From Heterodera schachtii (taxonomy: Eukaryota > Nematoda > Chromadorea > Rhabditida > Heteroderidae), in assembly GCA_023374025.1 (NCBI GenBank), contig SIJG01000045.1, positions 393,008 to 457,007 on the forward strand: a stretch of DNA of 64,000 nucleotides, read 5' to 3'. Both the position numbers and the translations under genes were made by a program. Of the stretch, positions 1-11,671 are shown in pieces; position 1 is the stretch's first letter; the number at the start of each line of letters is the position of its first letter. Under the pieces are notes generated by a model. That model saw only the letters and a program-made list of their open reading frames with translations, ran no database searches and was not told the DNA's origin.

Positions 1-190
1 GTATAATTTTTTAATTTTATTTTGTAGAATTAAGTTAAAAAAATTTAAAAAGACAAAAATAGTAAAATCCATCTTTTATAAAATACATAATAATAATATT
101 CTTAACGTTTTTAAAGCAACATTACTTAAAATAAATTTATATTTATTTTTTGATAATCCGGGAATTTCGCAAGATTGCACAAATGTAGAA
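1..190. other. AT-rich non-coding sequence
   Basis: No ORF, repeat or motif was recognised. The sequence is mostly A and T with homopolymer runs. Confidence 0.5.
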
Positions 191-192
191 AC

Positions 193-397
193 ATTTTCCG
201 TTTGATTTCCAGAATTTTGTTTAATATATTAAACCGTTTCCTTTTGTCTATTTCCTAAATTTTGTTAATTTTTAAACCGTTTCCAATTGACTGTTTCCAG
301 AATTTGGTTAATATATTAAACCGTTTCCGTCTGAGTTTACAGAATTATGTTAATTTTTTAAACTGTTTCCGTTTAACTGTATATATTTATTAATTTA
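193..397. repeat. Minisatellite, about 43-bp unit, about 5 copies
   Basis: A degenerate tandem array. Each unit contains a CCGTTTCC core, then a block close to CCAGAATTTTGTTAAT, then a run ending TTAAA. Copies begin near 193, 231, 274, 318 and 360. Some units have AATATATT and others AATTTTT before the next core, so the copies alternate slightly in length and sequence. Copies differ by several substitutions, so the array is old. Confidence 0.75.
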
Positions 398-1603
398 AAA
401 AAAAACAATTTTACAAGTTTGAAGTAAAATTAGTAAATATTATTTATAAAAACATTAAAATATATTTAAATTGACACTTCTGCTAAATTACTTAAAAAAC
501 GTAGCAAACAATAGCTATTAATGAAACAACATAATCTATAAAATAATGATAATTTCTCATAGAATAATCACGCACAACTAGTCTTATAAAGAGTATTCGA
601 TTTTTTCAAAAAATGTTTACATTTTGTGTGTGCGCGCGCAATTAGATTAATTATTGTTTATTTTTTAAGTAGCAAGGTACACAAAAATTTTTTAAAAATT
701 AAATTTTATTTCATTTACATAAACATTTAACTTTGATTTATATATTCTTTGACGCTTCCTTTTTTAGATTGATTTTTTTATTTATCGTTAATTAAATCAA
801 TATAAAATTCATTTTTTTGTAATTTATTAAAATAAAGATTTAAGTTTAGCTTTATTTTCGAAAATCTAAATTAATGTTTTTAATCACATCAATTCAATTT
901 TGGGTTATATTCTTTAAATATAATAATAGATTTAATTACATGTTCGCTTTAAAAGTAGAAAAGTTCCTAAATGTAGGCGCTAAACTTGCATTAAGCAAAG
1001 AATTGGCGAATAATTAGTGCTAAAATTGTTTTTCGATTATAATTGTGCTTCCCTTTATTTTAAAATTGCTAATAATATGAATTGATTAAGAAAATATAAT
1101 ATTTAAAGATGTTTATAATACTATTAAATTAATTATTCAATTAAATTATATGTTTCTTAAATTGATTAAAAAGGTTAGGATACCCCAAATAAATTTTGTT
1201 CTATTCACAGAATCATTAGGGTTGGGTAATGTTAAAATATTTACAAAAAATTCACTAATTTTAAATAAACTGATTTTTCTTTTATTTTATTTGTCAGAAT
1301 GAGTTGGAATTTTCAAGAAATCGTTCAAACACATTTAAATCCGTTTTTGTTAGTTTTCAGTATTTTTTTTTAATTTAATAATGAGTTTTTTTATATTTTT
1401 ATTTATTTTCTCTCATGAACAAAGCTGTGTTAATAATTAAGTGTATTAGTTTAGTTTATTTTTTGTTTAATAATTATTTTGATTTATAATATTTAAGAAT
1501 TATTCGTGTCGAACTATTTATTTTTAATATACATAAGACGTAATAAAAAATAGAATTTTTTTTTATGAAGAATTGGTATGTATTTTAAAAATATGATAAA
1601 TTT
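398..1603. other. AT-rich stretch without recognised genes
   Basis: No ORF longer than about 60 codons and no recognisable protein. A short GTGTGTGCGCGCGC alternating purine-pyrimidine run lies near 635-650. Confidence 0.5.
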
Positions 1604-1833
1604 TTTGTTTGCCAGAAATTCAAATGTGTTCGTTATGTAAGTTTCCTGGAAAATCCCAATTTATTATACCACTGCATATCTTATTTAATTATTTTTATAA
1701 TTTATTTTAAGTTTATAAATTAAATATTGATTTGATAATTTATTTTATTTATGAACTTCTTTAATTCTATGAAAAATTTAGTATTTTTTTTTGTTTGCCA
1801 GTAATTCAAATATGTTCATTATGTAAGTTTCCT
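1604..1833 (+). repeat. Two direct copies of a 45-bp sequence
   Basis: Positions 1604-1648 and 1788-1833 both read TTGTTTGCCAG, then AATTCAAAT, then TTATGTAAGTTTCCT, with a few substitutions between them. They are separated by about 140 bp of AT-rich DNA. No coding sense or known element was recognised. Confidence 0.6.
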
Positions 1834-4800
1834 TTTACTCAAAGATGTTGAAATCCAAATTCCATGGATTTTAAATTTAATTTGTTTGAATTTTCTGTCT
1901 TAAGAAATGTTAAAATGTTAATAAAAGAAATTTATTTTTATAATAAAGGGATCTTAGAAAATTTAATAATAATTCAATATTTATATTAAAGATAATAAAA
2001 GTGACATAAGTTATAACTAATATCTGAATCCCAAAGGAATCATAAAACTAAATCTTAAAGAGAAATGAATGAGAGACAACGATAATATTAGTTATCCAAC
2101 ACTTCCATCAATAATATTATTATTAAATATATACTGATATTCATTATAATTTTCTATATTATAAATAAAAGTTCGTCTTTCGTTCAATAAAAAATATGTA
2201 AATAGCAGCTAAAATTAAATTTTATATAATATAAAGAAGGAATTAATTTTTTATAACTTTATTTAAACTAAAATATTTTTACTTATTTAATAATTATGGA
2301 TTTTTAATTTCGAGTTAATTCTATTTATTTAATTCGTTGTGTTTTCGTTTTTATGTATGTTTTTTAAGAAGATTGATTTTTTTAATGTTCAGTACCTATT
2401 TAACATATAAATTACAAATTGAAGGTTTAAATGTGTGTTAGTTAATATCGATATTATTTTAATGAACTAAGCAATATCCAAAATTTGCTAAAGTTTAATT
2501 AATTTGTTTTAATATCTGCTTCATATAAGAAATTATGCGTATTATAATGTGGGAACAGTTGTGAATTTCATGAGTTTTATTTTTTAACTCTTTGGAGAAT
2601 TATTTAATCGCTTAACATCTGCTTAATGATAATTTCTAAACACTTAGTGCTTCCGAATAACATTAATTTTATAAAAATTGGTTGAAAAAATAAAGAAGTT
2701 ACGAACAAAAGATTAGTCCGTCGGTTAGTCGTGCGTCGGCGAGTTGACATGTACCCTTATAATGTAGTTTCTTATCTTTATGAAATATTTTTTTAGATAT
2801 AATGATCATTAAATTCGAATGCAAAGGCAAATTGCATTATGATAATTTATTCATTTAATTTTTTGAATATTATTTTTTATTAAAGTTAATTAATTTTTTA
2901 TTAAAGGAAACATTAATTTTCAATTATAATTGAAATTTATTACGCCCTAAATAATTTTAAAATCAAGCAGACACAGAATCACAGTTTGTTGTTCAAGGTT
3001 TGTCACTCTAACTGAACAACTGACATTATTTTCACTTCAGTATTTTTTTTTACTTTGCTTTATTGTGACATCTTTTAAAATTTTTTCTACGTTTTTTAAT
3101 ACAAAATCAATTATTACTAAATCAATTGTATTTTTGTTTTATTATGCTAATATTTGATATTATTTCATTTTATCATTCAGCAATTTTTTCTTTAATTAAA
3201 ATTTGTTGGGGTTTTCTTTTTAACTTATCTCTTGATAATTTCAAGGGCAACAAGGTCGTTTGTCACAAGCAACTTTAATAATATTACCAAAAAATGATTA
3301 TTAATATTTTAAAAGATATATTATTTGTTAATTAACTTTAAATTAGTAAGTGTAATTTATGAATTAGTTTCAACTTAATTTAATTTATTTTTGCTAGATT
3401 ATTTAACTTTTTTGTGTACACTTCTTGAAACATATTTATCAACGTAAAAATTTTCTGACAGTCACACTGACATTAAGCATTAATTTTTTGAAATAATTTG
3501 GATTATAATAATCTGTTAACTTTGCCAAGACATTTTCTTATTTGGTGATGTTACTTTTTTAAAGTATATTATACATTTTAAATAGTTTTTAATAAAAATA
3601 AAGTTTTGTGGTGAAATATCATCCAGCAGTAAGTATATGAAAAATCAAATCAACAATCTTTCAAATTATTATAGACTGTTTATACCCGTTCTACATTTTT
3701 ATACAAATAATTTTTCAAAGTACATAAATAAAAAGTAAATTATACCAATGAATAAATTTATATGTAAAAAAATATTTTTGTATATGTATGGTTACTTAAT
3801 TACCTAAATAGAGATTTTAATAACATGTGCTCTTTCAATGCGTTAAATATTAATTAATTTATCTAAGGATCCTTTTCAATTAAATTTAAATCATGTTTTA
3901 CCGTTTTCTTGATTTTGTTTTTATTTCTAATCCTTGTAATGTAGTGACTGCGTATTTGATGTATTTGCATTGTTATAATTTAAACTTTTATGTTATATAT
4001 TATTTAATTTAAATAATTATTTCATTTTTTGTAATTTATTTACTATTTAATCTTATGTTTTTAGTTATTTAAGAATTTGAATTTTTTTAAAAATAAAATT
4101 AAAGTTTCAGATGGCAAAGTTTTAAGACTCAATTGACCCTTTATATTATTTGAATACATTATTAATTTGGTTTAATTAACTTTTAATTAGTTCAATTCTA
4201 AAAGACCAAAAAATGGGGATCTGAATGTGTAAAATAGAAAATCAATTTGTTCACTTTTGTGCAAAAGAACGACTGAGACTATATAATCCATTTTTTTATA
4301 TAAATTTGGTTTGTGCCCAATCTTTTCGCTATTTTAATATTAATTTTATCCCATTCATTTTTTGAAAATGTTCTTACTTTTTGCTTTATTTTCTCTTTTA
4401 TTTTATAATATTTTCCAATTATTGTTCTTTTTTTGAGTTCATTTCGTTTTTCTTCTTCTTTTTATTCCCATTTTTCTCCAAATATTTCGCCAAATGTTTT
4501 TTGCTGCGTTATTTTCTTTTTTGCTCCAATTTTGACAATTAAAAACATAATTAAAAATAATAGCGGGGGAAATAGTTTCATTTTGTCCTCTCAAAATGAT
4601 TTATAAATTTTTTTTCAATTAAATAGTAATATTTTTTGGGCATATAAATGAATAAAATTAATTTTATTAAAAGCTATCATAAATCGAAATAAATTTCATA
4701 TCCTACTTAATGCAAATTAATATTAATAAATATTTTCGTGAATAATTTTATTTATTAATCAAAATAATTGCCAATTTGTAAAATAATGATTAAATAAAAA

Positions 4801-4859
4801 AATTCCCATTTAAGCACCTGCAATTTGTGAAACTGCGCAAGATTAAAAATGCAATGACT
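1834..4859. other. Long T-rich stretch without recognised genes
   Basis: About 3 kb of AT-rich sequence with clear T excess on the plus strand. A small GC-richer patch at 2,712-2,750 repeats the motif GTCGG but matches nothing I recognise. No ORF, RNA gene or transposon end could be supported. Confidence 0.5.
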
Positions 4860-4995
4860 TGAAATTTTGGGAACCAAATCCGGCGGTGCCGATAGGCGCC
4901 GCCGGTAAAAATTTTGCGATTTTTAATGCGATTTGTTAACAGATTTTTGTAAAAAATGACCAAATTTTACTAAAAACTTATATTTTCTTGACAAA
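4860..4995 (+). repeat. Repeat copy 1 with GC-rich GATA-loop hairpin
   Basis: Positions 4880-4905 form an 11-bp stem (CCGGCGGTGCC and GGCGCCGCCGG, one G-T pair) around a GATA loop. Everything around it is AT-rich. Immediately downstream lies TTTTTAATGCGATTTGTTAA, followed by AAAAAATGAC. The same block and the same GC core occur near 41.0-41.13 kb. A weaker GC core lies at 15,668-15,689. This marks an interspersed repeat family of unknown class. Confidence 0.7.
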
Positions 4996-6022
4996 AAGTG
5001 ACATTATGCCACAAAATTTTCAAAAATATGAGTTTATTTAAGAAATCAAAACAAAAAATTTGGTCACTACCCCAAAATCAGATGAATTAATTAGCCTTGG
5101 CGATTTGTAAAAAAATTTAAAAACCGAATAATTATAACAAAGCAAAAACTAAACATTTTGTTATTTTGTCGAAAAAATTCTTTTTTTTAAAAAATTAATT
5201 AAACTTTTATTTTACGACACAAATTGAATTACACTCAAAATAATATTAAAAAACTGATAAATTACATTAAGCTCTCGTGAGGAAAATATAATTTAATTTT
5301 CTTGAATGAAAGAATATTAACTTTTAAAGTAGTTTGTTTGCCATTAATTAAAATAAAAATTATATAAATAAACTGTAAAAATGTTTAGTTGTCTTAATTA
5401 ATAGATAATTTTTAAAACTGAATTAGAACTCAAAGGTCTATCTTGTGACAGTATAGACAAATAACCTGTTTTTTTAACGAAATAGAAATGCGCCTAATTT
5501 TACTTACAAAGAAAAATTTTTAACAAAATAAATATCACAACGAATAACTATACAAAAACCAAAATTAAACAAAACCAATTAAAAAAATTGCATACATCAG
5601 AGATAATAATATTAAAATAGGATAAAAATATGACACAATAGTTGCTCAAGACCAAATCTTATACACAACAAATACAAATGGAAATTAATTTAAACGTATA
5701 AAAAATTAAAATACCCATGCTAAGATATCGGCATTAATATGATAATAATATAAAAACTTTTTGAATATAAAATTTAAAAAATTAAATATAAAATTCCAAA
5801 TAAAAATGATACAATTTAATATGTAAATTCACATGAATATTTTTTTGTGCTTATCAGCTTATAAAGAAGAACTGAGAAACATTGAAAAATTCATCTTTTC
5901 TTGAATAATTATTATATAAAAAGGATAAAATATTTATTTTAAAGAGCTTTGTAAAGACCAAGTCACTTCGTTAACGAACCAGGAAATATGTAAAAACAAA
6001 AAATTTATGAAAATAAAAATCA
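4996..6022. other. A-rich stretch without recognised genes
   Basis: The plus strand changes from T-rich to A-rich here. No ORF, RNA gene or transposon boundary was recognised. Confidence 0.5.
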
Positions 6023-6165
6023 ATGCCAAATACCGACATTTCGACTACTGACATTTCGCCTACTAACCCAAAAACATTCATTTTGCCAACTCAGCTAAAA
6101 TCAGACATTTCGCCAACCAAAAACATTCATTTCACCTACCAACCCAAAATAGATATTTTGACAGC
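6023..6165 (+). repeat. Degenerate short tandem repeats
   Basis: The motif GACATTTCG(A/C)C recurs, alternating with CCAAAAACATTCATTT. It appears in three to four imperfect copies. The 83-codon frame across it is a by-product of the repetition and ends in hydrophobic AT-rich translation; I do not call it a gene. Confidence 0.55.
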
Positions 6166-6299
6166 GAATTTCATTAGAATATTATATTCGAAATTTTTAA
6201 AATTGGATTTATATTTAGTTATTTTTATCATAATAATAATTAAATGTAACCTAAAAGTACATGGAAGCAAATAATAGAAATAAATATTAAAATTCAATT

Positions 6300-6620
6300 T
6301 CCATCGGCATCATCAGTTTCTTAATCACTCTCTTTATTTCCACGGAAGTGAAGCACCTTCACAAAGCCCTGCATTTCGAGTCCGAGCATATGTAGGGTTT
6401 GCCAAAATAGGTCAGCCATACATGAACTCCAAACGGTGCCGCGTTGTCATTAATTGAAAAGGCGTGCCGAACGTAAACTGGAAAGAGAGAACTGATCTGA
6501 TTTGGAAGAACAAATAATTACACATGTTCTCTAATGAAAGAAAGACACCTGGATTTTTGTGAACGGCCTTCCTTTGAACCGGACTTGTCTTGCTCATTCT
6601 TCATTTTGAGGGCAATTTTC
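6300..6620. other. Unrecognised patch of more balanced base composition
   Basis: This 320-bp patch has much more G and C than its surroundings, as expected of an exon or an old transposon fragment. Its longest minus-strand frame (61 codons, 6412-6597) has no recognised motif. Another minus frame reads through the segment VRHAFSIND with a downstream Cys-containing stretch, again unrecognised. Gene fragment and transposon debris are both possible. Confidence 0.3.
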
Positions 6621-8845
6621 CCTTTTTGTGTCCCTATTCAAAAAAGTGTACTGAAAAATGGGCCATTTTAAGAATAAAATTCCCCTTTTTTTTGATGGCA
6701 AGTTGCCATTTTTTAAAGTACCAGTTTTATCAAAAGACAGATTTTAAGAAAGTTAAATGTCAAAATTATAAATTGCTTTCATAAATTTATGAAATTTGCC
6801 ATTTTCCAAAATAAAAAAATCTATTAAAAAATAATATTTAAAAAATTTTTAAATCATACTCCGTCTCAAATAACATTAAATGTAGGCATCGTTTTATGAA
6901 TGTTTGTGAAAAATATAATATAAATAATATTTTAAATTTCTTTTAAACAATTTAGAATTTTAATCGCAACATATTAATATTATAGCGAAGAAATATTATT
7001 TATTCATTTACAACTATACGCAAAAAAGATTGAATTATAAAATGGGTATTTTTTTTATTAATCTACATAATTACAGAACAATGAGCAAACAACCGAAAAT
7101 TTAATAATATTTAATGAATGTTATTTATAAAGAAATTATAGAAAACTGTCATTTATAAATACTTTTTACTTTTAAATTTGAAATGTATGAAAAACATTTT
7201 ACTATAGATATAATAAAAATTATACAAAGCGATTTAAAACGAAAAACAATAAGAAACTAAAGCAGAGTAATTGAAGAAGCATCAAGCTTTTTTTCGACGC
7301 GTGAGATTAAATGAATTTAAATTTTTAACTAAAAGTGTATTAAAAATTATTGAGCCATAATTTATAATTTAAAAATTATTTTTAAAATGCATTTAAATTT
7401 GCAAAAAATAAAATTTATTAATTTAACATTTTACTCCTTATGTAGAAAAATTGACAATAAGATAAAAAAATGACAAATAATAATTATTACTGACAGAGAT
7501 TGAATACTTTGTGACCGATGCAACATTTAGAATATTTTTTTTAATAAGTAATAAATACATATTTATTATTATAAATTTAATAAAACCGATATGAAAATAT
7601 CGAATAAATTTAAAAATAAATTTGAAAATAATTACAGCATAATTTTGCTCGCAAATATTAAATTAAACTTAATTTCCAGACTTTGCCAAAAGTCTTAGAA
7701 TTATTAGAAATTATTGATAATTTTTGATCTTCTTTTAATTTTGTTTCAAACAAACCCCTAGAAATTTTAAAAATTCGGTAGTTTAAATATTTGAAATTTC
7801 TAAAATAAAGTCTCTTCTAAAAAAGTAAAATTTAAAAATAAAGTAATAATTTCAAAGAACATTAAGTAATATGAAAGTAAGACATCATAATAACAAACAA
7901 TATTTCTAAAATGTTAAAATGGTCATTCAAATTAATTTTCGAATCGGAATTGAATTTTAAAAAATCTTAAATAAGTAACTTGGCTTATTTTGGTTGATCG
8001 GAAAAAGGGATACTCAACTATGTATTTCCTAAAAAATTAATTACACTTTTAAAAGAATGGTCAAAATTCTTTCAATTATGAATTTAAAAATATAAAACAA
8101 TATAAATAGCTAAATAATATTTGATCCAATATAGAGTGTCATTTTAGGGCAAAAGAACAATTTGAATGTCAGCTTAAATATCTGATAACTTAAAGATTCG
8201 GATTTTTGCCTAAAAATATATTATAATTTCGTTAAACAATCTTCAATATAAGCGAATAAGCATAAAATTCAACAAAAGTACTAATAAAAGTTTATAAATG
8301 AAATAATAAAAAAAAATCAAATATCGTAAATTAAAAAAGAAATAATAAATATTATATAAAAACAAGACCAATAATTCTTTATTTTTTTAAATACGAAAAG
8401 CTCAACATAAAATGTAGAAATCAAATATTGAAGACCATAATAAAATGTATGTCAACTACGACCTCAGAAAACAAAATGTCGGAGTTGCAGACAATTTTGG
8501 TTGCTTTAAAATATAATTAATCCCAAATGAATCATTATTTCATAAAGAAAAAAAGATAAAAATAAAAATAATATTCAAAAGTTTTAATAAAATTGTATAT
8601 AAAAATTAAATGAAATAAATAAATTAAAATTTTATAATATTGACGAAGGGTTTGATTCTTATAATTATATTTATAAAATTGTTATAAATAATTTTTATAT
8701 ATTTATTTAAATCAAAAAACATTCACATTAAATGTTTATTATCTTCTTAAAATAATTCAATTTCAAGCTTTATCACGAATCAAGAATTTTGTAATAGTTT
8801 ATAAAAATATTTACAGAATATTACTTTAATAAAAATATGTATCAT
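6621..8845. other. A-rich stretch without recognised genes
   Basis: About 2.2 kb, with A excess on the plus strand and short homopolymers. No coding or RNA signal could be supported. Confidence 0.5.
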
Positions 8846-8849
8846 TCAG

Positions 8850-9233
8850 CTTAAATTACGTAAAATCAGCGGACGCCCAGCTGATTTGGCATCAAGAGGT
8901 ACAACAATGAATGAAATGAAATACAATGAATTATGGTGGAATGGACCAAAATGGCTTAAATTAGGAAAAAATTGGCCAGTCCTATTTTTTATGAAGCGGT
9001 CCATTTGCTTTTTAGAACATAAAAGTTCAATCACATCCATGGAATCAGTCCAAAGTTGGCAATCTTTTATTTTAATTTCTTTTTCAAATTCCTTTCTTAA
9101 ATTAAGGCTGTTAACAGAGATTTTTGCAGCGTGTATTACTCAAGTTTTGAATTCATTTGTCAGTACATTTTCTTTTAATGTTAAATTCAAAATTCGTTTA
9201 AGTTTTCATCAATTTTCTCCATTCATTTGTTAA
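8850..9233 (+). pseudogene. BEL/Pao retrotransposon pol fragment
   Basis: The plus-strand frame reads PADLASRG, then after a gap LWWNGPKWL and NWP. This is the conserved segment of BEL/Pao polyproteins between the RNase H and integrase regions (family knowledge: NPADxASRG followed by LWWxGPxWL). The frame stays open to about 9233, but the rest is hydrophobic and poorly conserved. It has no ATG start, because the conserved motif begins upstream of any ATG. No LTR, gag, reverse transcriptase or integrase core is visible nearby, so this is an isolated shard about 0.4 kb long. It is surrounded by A-rich non-coding DNA. Confidence 0.65.
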
Positions 9234-9810
9234 TTCATCTGAAATTTCATCATCCCATTTTAAATGTTTATTTTCTTCAATTTTTTTAAAAATTATATTC
9301 ATTTATCTAAATAAACAAAAAAGGCATATAAATTTATAATAAAAAACTTCGAAAAAAGACTCCAATAAAAATAAATATTAATTTAAAACATTAAATTTTT
9401 TAAATTTTTTTTGTAAATATTTTTAAGATATTTTGAAGAATTATAAAATATTATGAACAAGTAAAATTTTTTTTACAATTATGGAAACACAAAATTGTAA
9501 TGATATAATTTTGATAAAATTTATTATTTTTAATGCAATTTGTTAAATTATTTGCGAACCGAAAATTTAAATTAGTGAGGTAAGCTGATGCAAGTGATCT
9601 ATCAAATTGAAGAAAAGTATTCTTTGATTACTTTTTTTAATCGTATAAGTTACAACCAATTGGAATTTTTTTTTCTTGCTTATCATTTACCCATATTTAA
9701 ATTAATTTAATAAAATGAATCTAAATAAATTTAGAATCATAAGATGCATGATAAATATAAAATAATGAAAAATAACAATTATAAAACCACACAATTAATA
9801 AAAAAAAAAC
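9234..9810. other. AT-rich stretch without recognised genes
   Basis: Nothing recognisable. It lies between the BEL/Pao shard and the hairpin cluster. Confidence 0.5.
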
Positions 9811-9812
9811 CC

Positions 9813-9884
9813 CAGCTGAGTTGGTGGTTAATTAACCACGAAGTTCATGGATAAACAACCATGAGGTCATGGTTGCAAACCATT
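9813..9884. repeat. Cluster of overlapping short palindromes
   Basis: GTGGTTAATTAACCAC at 9824-9839 is a perfect 16-bp palindrome. It is followed by TCATGG/CCATGA arms (9845-9864), AACCATGA/TCATGGTT around GG (9857-9874), and ATGGTT/AACCAT around GCA (9869-9883). The arms overlap, so several alternative hairpins are possible. The cluster abuts the left arm of the large inverted repeat and is absent from its right flank. Confidence 0.6.
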
Positions 9885-10650
9885 AAAAAAAAAATTATTA
9901 TTTTGAAAAAAGGTGTAAAACCTCCTTTGAAATTCATACCCAATGGGGTTAACCTTTTGGCATATAAATTTCTAATGAAGAATTAAATAATATTTTTTTA
10001 AAATAAATTAATATTGGATTGTAAACAATTAATTAAAAATCATGTCAACAAGAATATGAAAAATTATAGGCTAGTATAATTTTGAGTTAATCAAAAAATT
10101 CTTTTACACCAACTTGTCTAGATCACTCCTTCATTGTGATTTGAACACCCCAAAATACATTGAAAATCGAGAAAACTATCGAAACAAAATTCCTAAGAGG
10201 TTAGGAAATTTTTTGAAAAAATGAGTAAGCCTATCAGAAAGGGCACAAATTCTCTGTCGAATTACCTTTTGGATGATGGATCTACGACTAATACCGGCAG
10301 AGCACCATAGGCAGGGAACGGATTTTTTGGTTTTCACCTATTTTTTTTTGCAGATAACATATGCTGCGATAAGTACAAAAAACTCATTTTCTTCAATTAC
10401 CTTTCGATTGAAGCGACTTTTTAGAAATTATTTTCAACTATTTTCGCTTATGAAACTTTTTGACAACTATTTTGACTTGTGTAATGTTTAAAAACTTTTT
10501 TTTAACTTCACCTCTAAGAAATGACGTTAATTTTTTCAAAAAATGCACCTCTAAGAATCGATTTTTCAAAAACAACAGCCCCGGACCCGGATAACTTTTT
10601 ACACTTAAAATCTTCAAATGTGTTTGATTTACAATTGTGCAACCAAAAGG
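9882..10650 (+). repeat. Left arm of the 2.56-kb inverted repeat
   Basis: It starts at the A run before TTATTATTTTG and ends at GTGCAACCAAAAGG. It includes the module TTTACACCAACTTG near 10,104 and the motif TCTACGACT near 10,281, both shared with the 29-kb element. It also has the block GCACCTCTAAGAATCGA near 10,543, shared with the hAT-like MITE at 37.08 kb. Confidence 0.8.
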
Positions 10651-11084
10651 ATAAAGATGAGGAAATTTTAGAAAATTCACATATTTATTGACTTGTTTTT
10701 CCAATTTTTGACAACTTTTTTAGCAACTATTTTGGCCTTTTTCAGTTTTTTAGCAACGATTTAGGTACCTATTTCTCGGTTTTTAGCACTTAAAAATCCG
10801 TTCTCTGACCAAGTGTCAAAATTAACTGGTTTAATTTTCGACCATTTTCCCTTAAAATACGGTAGAAATCGGTTATTTTTGACATAAATATATAATAAAA
10901 AAGTTCTGTAGAAATGTGTATGCGGAAGGATTGATTGCTTTCAATGTTTATTAAAACCGACTTTGTGTTAATTTCAAAATAAGTATTATGTCGGGATCCG
11001 TCAGTTGGGCCCTCACATTTGGTCACCAAATAAATCAAATAATTTTTCAAAGGAATTTTAGAGAATCATACGATGACTATATTA

Positions 11085-11115
11085 ATATGGTGCTAGGTCG
11101 TTTCGTAAAACTGCC
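11085..11115 (+). repeat. Isolated GGTGCT-type transposon end in the spacer
   Basis: GGTGCTAGGTCGTTTCGTAA closely matches the terminus of the MITE at 15,301 (GGTGCTATGTCGTTATATAA) and the right end of the 56-kb palindrome. No matching opposite end was found nearby, so it is read as a truncated copy in the spacer of the large inverted repeat. Confidence 0.45.
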
Positions 11116-11671
11116 AAATTTACAGATTTTTTGAGAAAAATCCGTCATAACTTTTCTTAAATACAACCTAAAAATAATCATGGTTAAAATTAAATTCTAA
11201 TAAAAATTAGAATTATTTAAATAAAAATCATATTTAAGTTGATAAAAAATTCTCAATCGAATTAATATAAAACAATAATATCTGGAATGAAGTTTCTTAA
11301 GCCTTTTTAATATTAGCTTTTTTGATGAAACTTTGTATAAAAAAATGCAAATTATAACAATAATTTTATTTTAATCTAGAAACCCTGGTTAGCACTCGCA
11401 AAAATCTGCAAAGAGTTCTCGGAAACGAGCATGAAAAACATAATTAAAATAATCATTTTAAAAAATCTTTAATATGGTAAATCATTTAAATTTAAAATAA
11501 AAAAAGAATATATTTGTTCGAAAAAAGTTAACCAATTGATTTAACCAGCCTTTTGAGAACACCAAATTGTTAATATGATGTATCATATATTTAAATAAAA
11601 GAAAATGAATACAACATTAATTTTATATAATATATGCCTTAGAAAAAATAAAAACCTAATAAAACATAAAA

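Noticed and set aside
8846..9040. 64-codon minus-strand frame
   Set aside because: Antisense to the BEL/Pao fragment.
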